In this document: positions 51,531 to 62,900 of the stretch, one piece after another
Layout of the letters: each line of letters opens with the position of its first letter
How positions within the stretch are numbered: the stretch's first letter is position 1
Virus record (IMG/VR): IMGVR_UViG_3300049215_000223
Location: 114,723-178,722 of that record
Length of the DNA stretch: 64,000 bases
From: a virus
Reading direction: 5' to 3' (one strand)
The notes under the pieces: generated by a model
What the model was told of the DNA's origin: nothing
The model's database searches: none
What the model saw: only the letters and a program-made list of their open reading frames with translations
Program-made: the position numbers and the translations under genes

Positions 51531-52651
51531 TATATTTCCGGATATTTTTTGATTAGTGTTTCTAGTTTTTCAGCAATACTAGTCCAAGTATAGTTTAGAG
51601 AAAACTTCTTGCACTTATCTATAACTTCTGAACGATAAGATGAATCAGTTAATCCTTTAATTACTAAAGAATCAAATTCAGCCATATGTTCCCCAGCAGG
51701 AGACTTAACCATAGGTACTGTTCCTCCATAAATGCTTCCTAAACAATCGGCATCAGAAATAACAGGAAATACTCCAGCTGCACATGATTCCATTATTGAA
51801 ATGGAAAATCCTTCGGTAAACGCTACAGTTGAAACAGGATAAGCTAGTACCATAGCCTCACTCAATTCTTGTTCCATGCGTGCGCGACTAATAGAACCCA
51901 CATGCTCCACGCCCAATGGTTTCAGTCTTTTCATCATTTCCATCATGTATCTTGCTCTATTAGCAATTTCCTTTACATGTGGATGAGTATTTTGATCATT
52001 GAATTCAAGATTTTCTATATGGGAGTAGTTGAAATTATAGAATACTTTCAAATGAGCTTCTGGAACAGCTGCTTTAATTTTTGGCCATTCTTGTAATAGC
52101 AAATGAAGCCCACGATCAGCAGAAGACGTCCAAACTACTCTACCAGGAACTCTTGGTCCGTCTTTGTACCAAGATGGTTCACAGCCAAGAGGTAGCACAG
52201 TCCATTTCTTTGGGTCTGGAGCGGTTTTTTTAAGATGTTCCATATGCATTTGACATGGGGAACACCAAACATCAACAAAATCATCAAAGCCAGGCTTGCA
52301 GTAAGTAAAATCATTTAACATCTGATTGCAAATACGAAGAGGCTTCTTAGATATTCCTCGAAGAGCGTCTGGTTCGTTCCAACTGATAACGGCATCCCAA
52401 TCTGGCTTAATGACTGTTGCAGCATCTTCGAAATTATATAGCTTAACGCCTTCCCATGATTCTAGCTTGTTAGCTGGGTCAGTATGGAAAGTAAACAGAG
52501 AAACCTCATGTCCACGTTTAACCATTTCTTTTGCAATAATGGCAATGCCAAGATCGCTGCCAGTCAAGCCTCTGGAACTTGTCCAAAGCTCTTTAAAATC
52601 TAGCGGTCTGTTGCCAGCTCCCCAAGGACTGAATAAGAAAGCAATCTTCAT
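51530..52651 (-). CDS. GT4-family glycosyltransferase
   Basis: 373 residues with GT-B layout. The N-terminal domain begins MKIAFLFSPWGAGN. The hinge/nucleotide-sugar part has WTSSADRGLHLLLQEWPKI near 174-192, and the EX7E-type motif is TEGFSISIMESCAAGVFPV with Glu280 and Glu288, the usual retaining GT4 active site. Donor and acceptor unknown. Its C-terminal domain resembles the C-terminal GT4 domain of the giant protein encoded just upstream (also PDRSWPVLLDVWPEI), so one may be a relative of the other. Start overlaps that gene's stop (ATGA). Confidence 0.87.
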   Translation of the reverse strand: MKIAFLFSPWGAGNRPLDFKELWTSSRGLTGSDLGIAIIAKEMVKRGHEVSLFTFHTDPANKLESWEGVKLYNFEDAATVIKPDWDAVISWNEPDALRGISKKPLRICNQMLNDFTYCKPGFDDFVDVWCSPCQMHMEHLKKTAPDPKKWTVLPLGCEPSWYKDGPRVPGRVVWTSSADRGLHLLLQEWPKIKAAVPEAHLKVFYNFNYSHIENLEFNDQNTHPHVKEIANRARYMMEMMKRLKPLGVEHVGSISRARMEQELSEAMVLAYPVSTVAFTEGFSISIMESCAAGVFPVISDADCLGSIYGGTVPMVKSPAGEHMAEFDSLVIKGLTDSSYRSEVIDKCKKFSLNYTWTSIAEKLETLIKKYPEI

Positions 52652-55600
52652 TTCGTATACTCTTTCGTTGGTTGATATGGAATGACAGGATTAGATTTTT
52701 TAGAATCTATTAACTGTTCAAACATCTTTCCCCAGTCTGATGCTAATATATCCAGGCTAAAATGTTCTTTAGCATATTGTTGAAGTGCAACTCGGTCGCT
52801 ATTGTCTTCCTTTTGAAGTGCTGCAACTACAGAATCTACAAACTTTTTCTTATACTCTGGTGTGGTCCAATCCCCATCAATTCTAACACCCCTATCAGCA
52901 ATGGTTTCATTAAGCGCAGCAATGCTTGATGTAATAGGTCTTAAACCAGCTGCTTGGACTTCCATTCCAGTAATACAAGAGGTCTCGGAGAACCAAGTTG
53001 GATAAATCCATGCGCCAGCAGACAGGAATTCTTCTGCCAATTTTTCCTGGGTCACTCTATCATGATAGACAACTCCTTGACCTTCCAAATCCTTTATTTG
53101 TTGTTTTAATCTATTAATCAAATCCATATGTCCTGGCTGATATTGAGCTGAAAATTCCCAATTTTTGAAACCATAATACAAGTGTAATTCGGCTTGAGGA
53201 ACTTTTGCTTTAATTTCTGGCCAAACATCTAATAGAACTGGCCAAGATCTATCTGGACTACTAGAATTAACAGTTTTGAATCTGTTTCTTGGAACGGACT
53301 TTTCAAATCTAGACAAATTAATACCATTTCTAGTTACTAAGATGTGTTCTGGATGAACATTATGATAACTAATCAGAAATTGCTTATGCCATTCTGAAAG
53401 GGCAAGAATCTTATCTGCCTTTAGTAGTAATTTATTAGATGCATTGATTGCAAATACATCATGAACCCAAAGTAACTTTAGGCTGGCTTGGATGTTGTAT
53501 TTATCATCCAACATATCGGCGCGGCGAGACACAACTAGTACGTCACACTTAAGATCTTGGAACTTGTTAGTGAATCTATATTCGACACCATCATAAATTC
53601 CTTCTCCATTTTTGCCGCAGCTATTATATGCCCTAACTTTGTGACCCAGCGCTGCTAAACGTTTAGTCATTTCTATAGCCATTAGTTCGCTGCCACCAAT
53701 GCCAGTTTTCTTAACTGTTTCTGGTGTCCACTGCTCAACTCCATCACCGATGAAGAATACGATATCAAGTCCAGGATAGTTTGATGGCGGCTTAACGCAA
53801 GCCTCTGCGAAAATGTTTCCCTGATCCTCGACACTCTTAAAGCTATCTGCACACAAGTCAGCATAACTATTTTTGACCCAATAACCTGCCTTTTGGAAAT
53901 CAGCAGCAACTGTCCAAGGTGTAGGGGCAATTAAGTGTGCTCTTGGAGTGACTTTCAGCCAGCTCTCTCCGGTATGCGTCCAATTCCAAGGATGTGCCCA
54001 AGGGATATATTGTCCACGCATCCACGCACCATATGGCGTTGCAAGCAAAAATGTACCATCTTCCTTGAGCATTTTCTTGGCAGGAACAAACATTTCTTTT
54101 ACTGGGTCTTTTATGTGCTCATAGGTATCAGTACTTGTTGCGTAATCGAAAGAATGTGCAGGAACCTTATTCTCTGCCTCACTAAAATAGGTGTGAATGT
54201 GTTGCGCACCAGTGTTGAATTCAGCCGCCTTTCTATTGGCTAATTTGACCGTGTGATCACAGCCATCTAATCCAACTGGTTTGTGTCCTGCCATGCCATA
54301 ACGGTTTGTGAAACAGCCATCCATGCTACCAAAGTCTACTATTGAGGAACTTGGCTTCATATGAGCCATCATCAAATCAAAACGATGTGCTTCGGCAGAA
54401 TCTCTTAATTGAAGTGGTAATGGAGTTCCAGCCTCTCTATCTAAACCTGGAGAGTTCACTTTCTCAAATGCTTCGTCTGTTCCCATCCATTCGAGACATC
54501 CCTTAGTAAGACTTAGGGCTTTCTCTGTTGCAACCGAGTGGCGTACATTATATGGCGCATTTTCTAAGAATGAAATGGCTGACAACACTTCATCATGTAA
54601 CATGTATTGTTTCCAAATCATGATGACTGCTGCTTGCAGCTGTTCATCTGTCATCTTAATTGGGAAACCAGAAAAATCATATGTGTTCGGGATAGCCCAC
54701 TCTTGTCCATTAGAGGTTGTGCCAGCTATTGGAAACTGATTATCTACAACAACTGGAGTGCTACCAGTTGGAGGCGTACTATTTATCAAATTACCAGGCA
54801 CTGGAAGATTGTTTATGATGGCAGAAACAGCTTCAACTGAGGCTTGATTTATCGTACCGTTGTCCCTCATAGCTCCAAGAAACTTAACGATTTCTTGGCG
54901 TGCCAAGAAATCTTCATATAATTTTCTGTTGTTAGCCAACATTGTGTCATTAGGTTGCTTTTGCAAGGCAATCATAACACTAGCCAGAGCAGCTTTGACA
55001 TCACCTATCTTATTAAGTGCTAAATTTAAGTATTTATGTATGTCAACTTCTCTTTCATTTGGATTGACAAACAATAAAGTTTTGGTAGGAGGCAATCTTA
55101 GACCAGTTCTTGCAAAATGAACGCAGCGCTCCCAATTTCTTCTTTCATTGGGTCCTCCAGCTGATGCTAAGTGATAAAACATTTTAGCTAAAGCGAAATA
55201 ACCCTCACCCCAATTTTCTTGAATAGCAACAGTTTTGAATGCCCACTTGAGCCCATTTTCCCAATCACCTCTAGCATAGTAAATATCTACTAACTTTAGG
55301 CATGCCATGGCGCGCTCGTCGTCCCATCCAGAAATATCTACATACTTTGAAAGATGACCAATGGCTTCATCGATTAATCCAGCATTACAGCACTCAAGAC
55401 CAAGATAATACATTTGGCGAGCATCACTGCCACCAACTTCCTCAAAATATTTTCTTAAAATACGTAGATTACGACCGGGCTCTGGCGCTTTTGGACTATA
55501 TTGACGATTATGTTTCCATATAATATCTTCTCTAGTAACTAAAGAAACTCTAGCGCCCTCATTTGGTACAGCAACTTCATGCACTGGTCCAAGCCATCGG

Positions 55601-56052
55601 AAAAACTTCTTATTAGAGAATACTCTTTCTCTGTAATGTAAACATGTACATCGATTATTTGCATCATATGCATACTCATATGGAAATAAATAAGAAATTG
55701 CATCTAATTCTGAATTAGATTTTTCGAAATCTTCAATTATTTGATGTAAATTTTCAATTCCAACAATAGTATCATCAGCATCAGCCCACATAACCCATTT
55801 TTTGGTTGCTAAATCAAAAGAGCGCTGACGTGCCTTAGAAAAATTTGCAATTAATCCTGTTTGAGGATCATTACAGTCTCTATAAACTTCAAAAATATTC
55901 GCGTATCTCTTAGCAACTTCTGGGGTATTGTCAGTAGAGCCAGTATCTACTATTACAATTTCTTCCACATAATCACGAATAGATTTTAGACAATTTTCTA
56001 AAAGGGGCTCGTTTTTAACGATGATGCAGACACTTACATTGGCTTTAGGCAT
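52648..56052 (-). CDS. Giant GT2-TPR-methyltransferase-GT4 glycan-assembly protein
   Basis: 1134 residues with four recognisable parts. (1) A GT2 GT-A glycosyltransferase at 1-200 with SVCIIVKNE, VDTGSTDNT and metal-binding DADD at 91-94. (2) A TPR-like helical array at about 210-390 (MYYLGLECCNAGLIDEAIGHL, LVDIYYARGDWENGLKW). (3) A SAM methyltransferase at about 560-730 (VDFGSMDGCFTNRYG, GLDGCDH, YATSTDTYEHIKDP, LLATPYGAW). (4) A GT-B/GT4 glycosyltransferase at about 760-1105 (GIGGSELMAIEMTKRLA, VTRNGINLSRF, ETSCITGMEVQAAGLRP). Two transferases and a methylase in one chain would build and methylate a short glycan, with the TPR holding the acceptor or partner proteins. It heads the sugar cluster behind its own promoter. 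Confidence 0.88.
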   Translation of the reverse strand: MPKANVSVCIIVKNEPLLENCLKSIRDYVEEIVIVDTGSTDNTPEVAKRYANIFEVYRDCNDPQTGLIANFSKARQRSFDLATKKWVMWADADDTIVGIENLHQIIEDFEKSNSELDAISYLFPYEYAYDANNRCTCLHYRERVFSNKKFFRWLGPVHEVAVPNEGARVSLVTREDIIWKHNRQYSPKAPEPGRNLRILRKYFEEVGGSDARQMYYLGLECCNAGLIDEAIGHLSKYVDISGWDDERAMACLKLVDIYYARGDWENGLKWAFKTVAIQENWGEGYFALAKMFYHLASAGGPNERRNWERCVHFARTGLRLPPTKTLLFVNPNEREVDIHKYLNLALNKIGDVKAALASVMIALQKQPNDTMLANNRKLYEDFLARQEIVKFLGAMRDNGTINQASVEAVSAIINNLPVPGNLINSTPPTGSTPVVVDNQFPIAGTTSNGQEWAIPNTYDFSGFPIKMTDEQLQAAVIMIWKQYMLHDEVLSAISFLENAPYNVRHSVATEKALSLTKGCLEWMGTDEAFEKVNSPGLDREAGTPLPLQLRDSAEAHRFDLMMAHMKPSSSIVDFGSMDGCFTNRYGMAGHKPVGLDGCDHTVKLANRKAAEFNTGAQHIHTYFSEAENKVPAHSFDYATSTDTYEHIKDPVKEMFVPAKKMLKEDGTFLLATPYGAWMRGQYIPWAHPWNWTHTGESWLKVTPRAHLIAPTPWTVAADFQKAGYWVKNSYADLCADSFKSVEDQGNIFAEACVKPPSNYPGLDIVFFIGDGVEQWTPETVKKTGIGGSELMAIEMTKRLAALGHKVRAYNSCGKNGEGIYDGVEYRFTNKFQDLKCDVLVVSRRADMLDDKYNIQASLKLLWVHDVFAINASNKLLLKADKILALSEWHKQFLISYHNVHPEHILVTRNGINLSRFEKSVPRNRFKTVNSSSPDRSWPVLLDVWPEIKAKVPQAELHLYYGFKNWEFSAQYQPGHMDLINRLKQQIKDLEGQGVVYHDRVTQEKLAEEFLSAGAWIYPTWFSETSCITGMEVQAAGLRPITSSIAALNETIADRGVRIDGDWTTPEYKKKFVDSVVAALQKEDNSDRVALQQYAKEHFSLDILASDWGKMFEQLIDSKKSNPVIPYQPTKEYTK

Positions 56053-56075
56053 ATCTTTCCTTGATTATGAAATAG

Positions 56076-56140
56076 AGTCAGTCCGATATAATGTATTATA
56101 TCATCAAAATTAAGCGCTTACCAATTGTATCGGACTGTCT
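56076..56140 (-). promoter_or_regulatory. Promoter flanked by a 13-bp inverted repeat (glycan cluster)
   Basis: On the minus strand an extended -10 TGATATAAT (TATAAT at 56095-56100) is preceded after 18 nt by a TTGGTA -35 (56119-56124). Arms at 56076-56088 and 56128-56140 (AGTCAGTCCGATA and TATCGGACTGTCT, one mismatch) flank the promoter, and a TAAGCGCTTA palindrome (56111-56120) lies in the spacer. This layout suits a regulated promoter for the downstream sugar genes; the outer arms could also fold as a transcript hairpin after the glycine-rich gene. Confidence 0.55.
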
Positions 56141-56147
56141 GTTCTAT

Positions 56148-56927
56148 TTAGTAAATAAGATAAAGATAACCTGAACCACCATTTCCGCCTTTGCCGCCAA
56201 TTAGCGTAGTTCCGTCGCTTCCTGCACCGCCGCCGCCTGCACTGCTGTTTGATGCTGCATCGATGCCATTACCATTAGTAATTCCTGCGCCGCCATTTCC
56301 ACCAATACCTTTAGGACCTGCACCACCACCGCCACCGTAACAGCCTCCGTCATGTCCACCCATACCAGCTGCAAATGTACCAAGAAAATTCATCATTCCA
56401 TTAACGCTTGGTGCTGAGCCAATTCCAGAAATAAGGCTACTGCCAGCGCCGCCGCTGCCAGGAAAAGTATAAAATGTTTCGCCGCCAGCTGATATTACAC
56501 TTTTAATATAGGTATCAAAACCATTAGATTTTGCAAATGGCGTTCCACCATACATTGGTGATAAACTATAATCTTGAGTTTCTGATCCAGCACCACCACC
56601 ACCCAACGCATTGAATCTTATGACGGAAAGTGAGTTAACTATTGTAGTAGAATATCCGTCTCCCCCATAGCCACTGAATAAATTACTTCCATCATAATAT
56701 CCGCCAGCTCCTCCTGCCCCAATGTTGATAGTATAAACTTTCCCAGAAGTAACTGATAAATAGTCAGATTGTTGTAAGGCAGCGCCACCACCGCCGCCGC
56801 CGCCCCAGGCTGAGGAGCCGCCGCCGCCTCCTCCTGCACCTCCAGCTCCAACTACTAAAACATTAGTTATTCCTCCTGGACAAGTCCAAGTTCCGTGGCT
56901 TGAAAAATAAACAGTTGTAAATGGCAT
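56148..56927 (-). CDS. Glycine-rich fiber-tip/adhesin-like protein
   Basis: 259 residues, starting MPFTTVYFSSHGTWTCPGGITNVLVVGAGG, the typical entry strand of phage 'glycine-rich domain' fiber proteins. Over a third of residues are Gly, in blocks such as GGGGGGSSAWGGGGGGG and GGCYGGGGGAGPKGIGGNGG, ending YLYLIY. Such proteins fold as bundles of polyglycine-II helices, known from the adhesin gp38 of T-even-type phages, which determines receptor choice. It follows the collagen-like fiber gene and may cap it, or act as a separate adhesin or chaperone. The GGGAG Shine-Dalgarno is clear. Similar Gly-rich sequence ends the 531-aa fiber at 36332. Confidence 0.83.
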   Translation of the reverse strand: MPFTTVYFSSHGTWTCPGGITNVLVVGAGGAGGGGGGSSAWGGGGGGGAALQQSDYLSVTSGKVYTINIGAGGAGGYYDGSNLFSGYGGDGYSTTIVNSLSVIRFNALGGGGAGSETQDYSLSPMYGGTPFAKSNGFDTYIKSVISAGGETFYTFPGSGGAGSSLISGIGSAPSVNGMMNFLGTFAAGMGGHDGGCYGGGGGAGPKGIGGNGGAGITNGNGIDAASNSSAGGGGAGSDGTTLIGGKGGNGGSGYLYLIY

Positions 56928-56988
56928 GTAATCTCCCGCTCGATTGGTAGCTTAAATTAATATATTTAATTATACCTATAAATATTAA
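56928..56988 (-). other. Very AT-rich intergenic gap after the collagen gene
   Basis: 61 bp of nearly pure A/T with several overlapping short palindromes (TTAAAT...ATTTAA, TAATTA). It could act as a weak terminator for the collagen-like gene; no clear GC stem is present. Confidence 0.3.
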
Positions 56989-59900
56989 TTAGCCAACACA
57001 CTGTAAGAAGAACATGCTTCCAGTTGGTGATACGGCTAATCCAGTAGCGATAGCTGCACCAACTTTTCTATAATATGTTTCAATACTAGTTCCAGAAGGA
57101 ATATATACTATGTAGCTTTTATCTAGTGATTGAACATTTGTATTTGAAGTATTAGTTAAATAAGCAAGAGATTGCGCAATTGGAGTTCCTGATCCATATC
57201 CAAATTGTCCGTTTCCACCAGTAGCTCCTAAGAATTGTGTAACTTCAACTGCTACTCCACTTGGCATTCCAGTAAAAGCAACACTATAGTTAACTTCCCA
57301 GTATCCAGATTTTTGAACAGTAATCCATCCTGCTGCCGTTCCAATAGTAGTATGTCCAAGTAATCCTTGAAGATATTGCGCGCTATTCCATTGAATCATA
57401 CCACCAGATGCTCCTGCACCAGAAGCATTTAAGTTAGCACCAGTTACACCAACTTGAACGAAATCATTTAGGGAGTTTATATTAATGGTATTTGCTGGAC
57501 CGGTTGTACCTAACAATCCACCAAGCAAGTTAATGTTAGCAGTTCCAGCATTTATAAGAGAGCCGCCAGCATAAATAGGCACGCTGGTAGTTGCTACACC
57601 ATAGTCACTTACAATTCCCCATTGAGTTCCATTGTAACCAAAGTAATAAGATGCATACGGTTTAGTGATCACGAATGTGGTAGCTGCATCAATATTTTTT
57701 CCGTTACCAGAAACAGTAATATTGAATGTTCTAGCGCTACCCAAAGCATCCTTAACACCATAGGTATCTCCAATAGTTGGATTATCTGGCAATGTAATTG
57801 TAATTGCTTGTGTCAATGGTCCGACTGCAATCAAATAATCATTAACGTTAATAGTATAGTTGGCAGTCTTAATATTAGAGTAATAAGCCATTGTTTGTGG
57901 CTTTCTCCAACCGCCGTTCGTTGCATCGTATACATATCCAAAATCTTGTGACACTGCATTCTGTCCCGCAACCATTACTTGAACACCAGTTGTTGGAACC
58001 ATGAAAGTATAGGACGCACCAGGTGCATTGCTGTTCATCTGAACAATTTGTCCCGTTTTGTTAGCAAATGAACCAGTTGGTAAATATGATGTAGGATTTC
58101 CTCTTGGACCAGTGGCTCCAATAACAAAAATTTGACCGGTCTGAATTATAGACCCAGTAATATCGGTCCATCCAGAGGCGCCTACTGCAGAATAACCGAA
58201 CTGAAGTAAATGTCCATCCATTCCAGTCCAACCACCTGTAGCACCAGAAGCAACAAGATATGTATCTAAGAAGTTTGGTCCAGTAGGTGCGGCATTATAA
58301 TTATCACCCAAAATGTGGATTGATAGAACAGGAGAAACGAAACCCGAAGGAACGTTAGTTAATAACGAGCCAGGAGTACCGGCAGGTCCTTGAGGTCCCG
58401 TAGCTCCCTGAGGTCCTGTTGGACCTTGAGGTCCTGTAGGTCCTGTAGCGCCGATAGTGCCAGTTGGACCTTGTGGTCCTGTAGGTCCTGTAGCGCCGAT
58501 AGTGCCAGTTGGACCTTGTGGTCCTGTAGGACCCGTAGCTCCTATAGTTCCTGTTGGACCTTGAGGTCCAGTAGGTCCTGTCGCACCAATAGTTCCGGTT
58601 GGACCTTGAGGTCCTGTAGGTCCAGTAGCTCCTATAGTTCCGGTTGGACCTTGTGGTCCTGTAGGACCCGTAGCTCCTATAGTTCCTGTTGGACCTTGTG
58701 GTCCTGTAGGTCCTGTCGCACCAATAGTTCCTGTTGGACCTTGAGGTCCTGTAGGACCCGTAGCTCCTATAGTTCCTGTTGGACCTTGAGGTCCAGTAGG
58801 TCCTGTCGCACCAATAGTTCCTGTTGGACCTTGAGGTCCTGTAGGTCCAGTAGCTCCTATAGTTCCGGTTGGACCTTGTGGTCCTGTAGGTCCTGTAGCT
58901 CCAATGGTTCCAGTTGGTCCTTGTGGACCTGTTACGCCAGTTACTCCTGGTACACCATCTGGAGATATAAAGGCTGCAGATACCAAACTTCCAACAGGAA
59001 TATTAACTCCGCTGATTCCAAGATTCTGCAAACTGAATGTTGGAACAGAACCAGATGCGACAACATAAGCGCCGCCAGATGGAATGAACACATATTGACC
59101 AATCTGCATCCAATATGCGGAAGGAACTTGTATTGCTATAGCTGCACCTACAGCTGGTTGAGTGAAACCTGCAGAAGTAGAGTAAGCGTTTATTCCCGGA
59201 TTACCTGTTGCACCAACACTTCCTGTTGGACCTTGAGGTCCAGTAGGTCCTGTTGCACCAACACTTCCTGTTGGACCCTGAGGTCCGGTAGGTCCAGTAG
59301 CTCCTATAGTTCCGGTTGGACCTTGAGGTCCAGTAGGTCCAGTAGCTCCTATAGTGCCAGTTGGACCTTGTGGTCCTGTAGGTCCTGTAGCGCCGATAGT
59401 GCCAGTTGGACCTTGTGGTCCTGTAGGTCCTGTCGCACCAATAGTTCCTGTTGGACCTTGAGGTCCTGTAGGACCTGTAGCTCCAATGGTTCCAGTTGGT
59501 CCCTGTGGACCTGTTACACCAGTTACTCCTGGTATCCCGTCTGGGGATACAAAGCTTGCAGCAACTGTACTGCCTACAGGAATGTTTACACCAGACAATC
59601 CAAGATTCTGAATCGAGAAGGTTGGAACTGCACCTGATGCTACTACATAAGCTCCACCACTTGCGATAAAAACATATTGTCCTACCTGCAGCCAATAAGC
59701 AGAAGGAATCTGAATTGCTATAGCAGCACCAACAGCAGGCTGTGTGAAACCAGCAGAGGTTGAATAAGCATTAATACCTGGGTTGCCTGTAGCACCTATG
59801 GTGCCAATTGGTCCTTGAGGACCTGTTGGACCTGTAGTGCCTATTGAGCCGGTTGCACCAGCAGGACCTGTTGGACCTGTTGCTCCAACGCTGCCAGTTG

Positions 59901-62900
59901 GTCCTTGAGGACCTGTTGGACCTGTAGTGCCTATTGAGCCGGTTGCACCAGCAGGACCTGTTGGACCTGTAGCACCTATGGTGCCAGTTGGTCCTTGAGG
60001 ACCTGTTACGCCGGTAACGCCAGGGATACCATCAGGAGAAACAAATGATGCAGCAACTGTACTGCCTACAGGAATGTTTACGCCAGATAGTCCAAGATTT
60101 TGAATAGAGAAAGTTGGCACTGCACCCGAGACTACTACATAAGCGCCTCCAGAAGCAATGAAGACGTGCTGTCCAACTTGCAACCAATAAGCAGATGGAA
60201 CTTGTATTGCTATAGCTGCACCTACAGCTGGTTGAGTGAAACCTGCAGAAGTAGAGTAAGCGTTTATTCCCGGATTACCTGTTGCACCAACACTTCCTGT
60301 TGGACCCTGAGGTCCGGTAGGTCCAGTAGCGCCGATAGTGCCAGTTGGACCCTGAGGTCCGGTAGGACCTGTTGCACCAACACTTCCTGTTGGACCCTGA
60401 GGTCCGGTAGGACCTGTTGCACCAACACTTCCTGTTGGACCTTGAGGTCCTGTAGGTCCAGTAGCTCCTATAGTTCCGGTTGGACCTTGAGGTCCTGTAG
60501 GTCCAGTAGCTCCTATAGTTCCGGTTGGACCTTGAGGTCCAGTAGGTCCAGTAGCTCCTATAGTGCCAGTTGGACCTTGTGGTCCTGTAGGTCCTGTAGC
60601 GCCGATAGTGCCAGTTGGACCTTGAGGTCCAGTAGGTCCAGTAGCTCCTATAGTTCCTGTTGGACCTTGTGGTCCTGTAGGTCCTGTCGCACCAATAGTT
60701 CCTGTTGGACCCTGAGGTCCTGTAGGACCTGTTGCACCAACACTTCCTGTTGGACCTTGTGGTCCTGTAGGTCCTGTCGCACCAATAGTTCCGGTTGGAC
60801 CTTGAGGTCCAGTTGGACCCGTTACGCCAGTAGCTCCTGCTACTCCTCCTGGAGAAACAAACGCAGCAGCAACTGTGGATCCTACCGGAATATTTACACC
60901 AGAGTAACCTAAATTCTGTAGCGAGAAGGTTGGCACACTGCCAGAAGCAACAACATAATATCCACCAGAAGGGATAAATACATATTGACCTTGCTGCATC
61001 CAATAACCACTTGGCACTTGAATTGCAATTGCAGCTCCAACAGCAGGTTGAGTGAAACCTGCAGAAGTAGAGTATGCATTAATGCCTGGCGCTCCAGTTG
61101 GTCCGGTTGCTCCAATTGATCCAGTTGGACCAACAGATCCTGTTGGACCCTGAGGTCCAGTAGGTCCTGTCGCACCAATAGTTCCCGTTGGACCTTGAGG
61201 TCCTGTAGGACCAGTAGCGCCGATAGTGCCTGTTGGACCTTGAGGTCCTGTAGGACCAGTAGCGCCGATAGTGCCTGTTGGACCTTGAGGTCCTGTAGGA
61301 CCCGTAGCTCCTATAGTTCCGGTTGGACCTTGAGGTCCGGTAGGTCCAGTAGCTCCTATAGTTCCCGTTGGACCTTGAGGTCCTGTAGGACCTGTAGCAC
61401 CAATAGTTCCTGTTGGACCTTGAGGTCCTGTAGGACCTGTAGCTCCAATGGTTCCGGTTGGACCTTGAGGTCCTGTAGGACCAGTAGCGCCGATAGTGCC
61501 TGTTGGACCTTGAGGTCCTGTAGGACCCGTAGCTCCTATAGTTCCGGTTGGACCTTGAGGTCCTGTAGGTCCTGTCGCACCAATAGGTCCTGTCGCACCA
61601 ATAGTTCCTGTTGGACCTTGAGGTCCTGTAGGTCCTGTCGCACCAATAGTTCCGGTTGGACCTTGAGATCCTGTTACGCCAGTAGCGCCTGCAACTCCTC
61701 CAGGTGATACAAAGGCAGCAGCGACTGTAGATCCGACTGGAATGTTGACGCCAGAATATCCAAGATTCTGTAAACTAAATGTTGGCACAGATCCAGAAGC
61801 TACTGTGTAATAACCGCCAGATGGAATAAATACATATTGACCAGCCTGCATCCAATAGGCAGATGGAATCTGAATAGCAATAGCTGCACCTACTGCAGGT
61901 TGAGTAAATCCTGCCGAAGTAGAGTAAGCATTGATACCTGGTGCACCCGTTGGTCCTGTGGCGCCTATAGTGCCTGTTGGACCTTGAGGACCTGTTGGTC
62001 CCGTAGTGCCTATTGAGCCGGTTGGACCTTGAGGACCTGTTGGTCCTGTAGCTCCTTGCGGACCAGTTGGTCCTGTAGCACCTATAGTTCCAGTTGGACC
62101 TTGAGGACCTGTTGGTCCTGTAGCACCTATAGTTCCAGTTGGACCTTGAGGACCTGTTGGTCCTGTAGCTCCTTGCGGACCAGTTGGTCCTGTAGCACCT
62201 ATAGTTCCAGTTGGACCTTGAGGACCTGTTGGACCTGTAGTGCCTATAGTTCCAGTTGGACCTTGCGGACCAGTTGGTCCTGTAGTGCCTATTGAGCCGG
62301 TTGGACCTTGAGGACCTGTTGGTCCTGTAGCGCCTTGAGGACCAGTAGGACCTGTTGCTCCAATGGTGCCAGTTGGTCCTTGAGGACCTGTAGGACCCGT
62401 AGTTCCTTGTATACCAGTTGCTCCCGTCGCTCCTGCTACTCCTCCTGGAGAAATAAAGGCGGCTGCAACAGTACTACCAACTGGAATGTTAACGCCAGAA
62501 TAACCTAAGTTTTGTATCGAGAAGGTTGGTACACTTCCAGAGGCTACAACATAGTATCCACCACTTGGGATAAAGACATATTGACCTTGTTGCATCCAGT
62601 AGCCGCTTGGGACTTGAATAGCTATTGCTGCACCAACAGCTGGCTGAGTGAAGCCTGCCGAAGTAGAATAAGCATTGATTCCTGGCGCTCCTGTAGGACC
62701 CGGTGATCCTTGTGAGCCGCCACCAGCTGGACCAGTTGGACCTTGTGCGCCAGTTGGACCTTGAGGACCAGTTGGACCTGTTGCTCCTTGTGGACCTCCA
62801 GGACCTGTAGCTCCAGTTAATCCTGTTGGTCCTGCGATACCTGCTGGTGATAAGAATGCTGGATTGATTGCACTACCAACTGGTGCATTTCCTTGATAAC

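Noticed and set aside
56977-56984. TATAAATA on the plus strand, identical to the T4 late promoter core
   Set aside because: It would drive antisense transcription into the collagen gene, and the motif is not found systematically before the late genes here.
58390-62706. Long Ser/Cys/Trp-rich open frames on the plus strand inside the collagen gene
   Set aside because: They are antisense shadows of the 45-bp repeats; composition is a mirror of Gly-Pro-Thr codons and there is no ribosome site or plausible fold.
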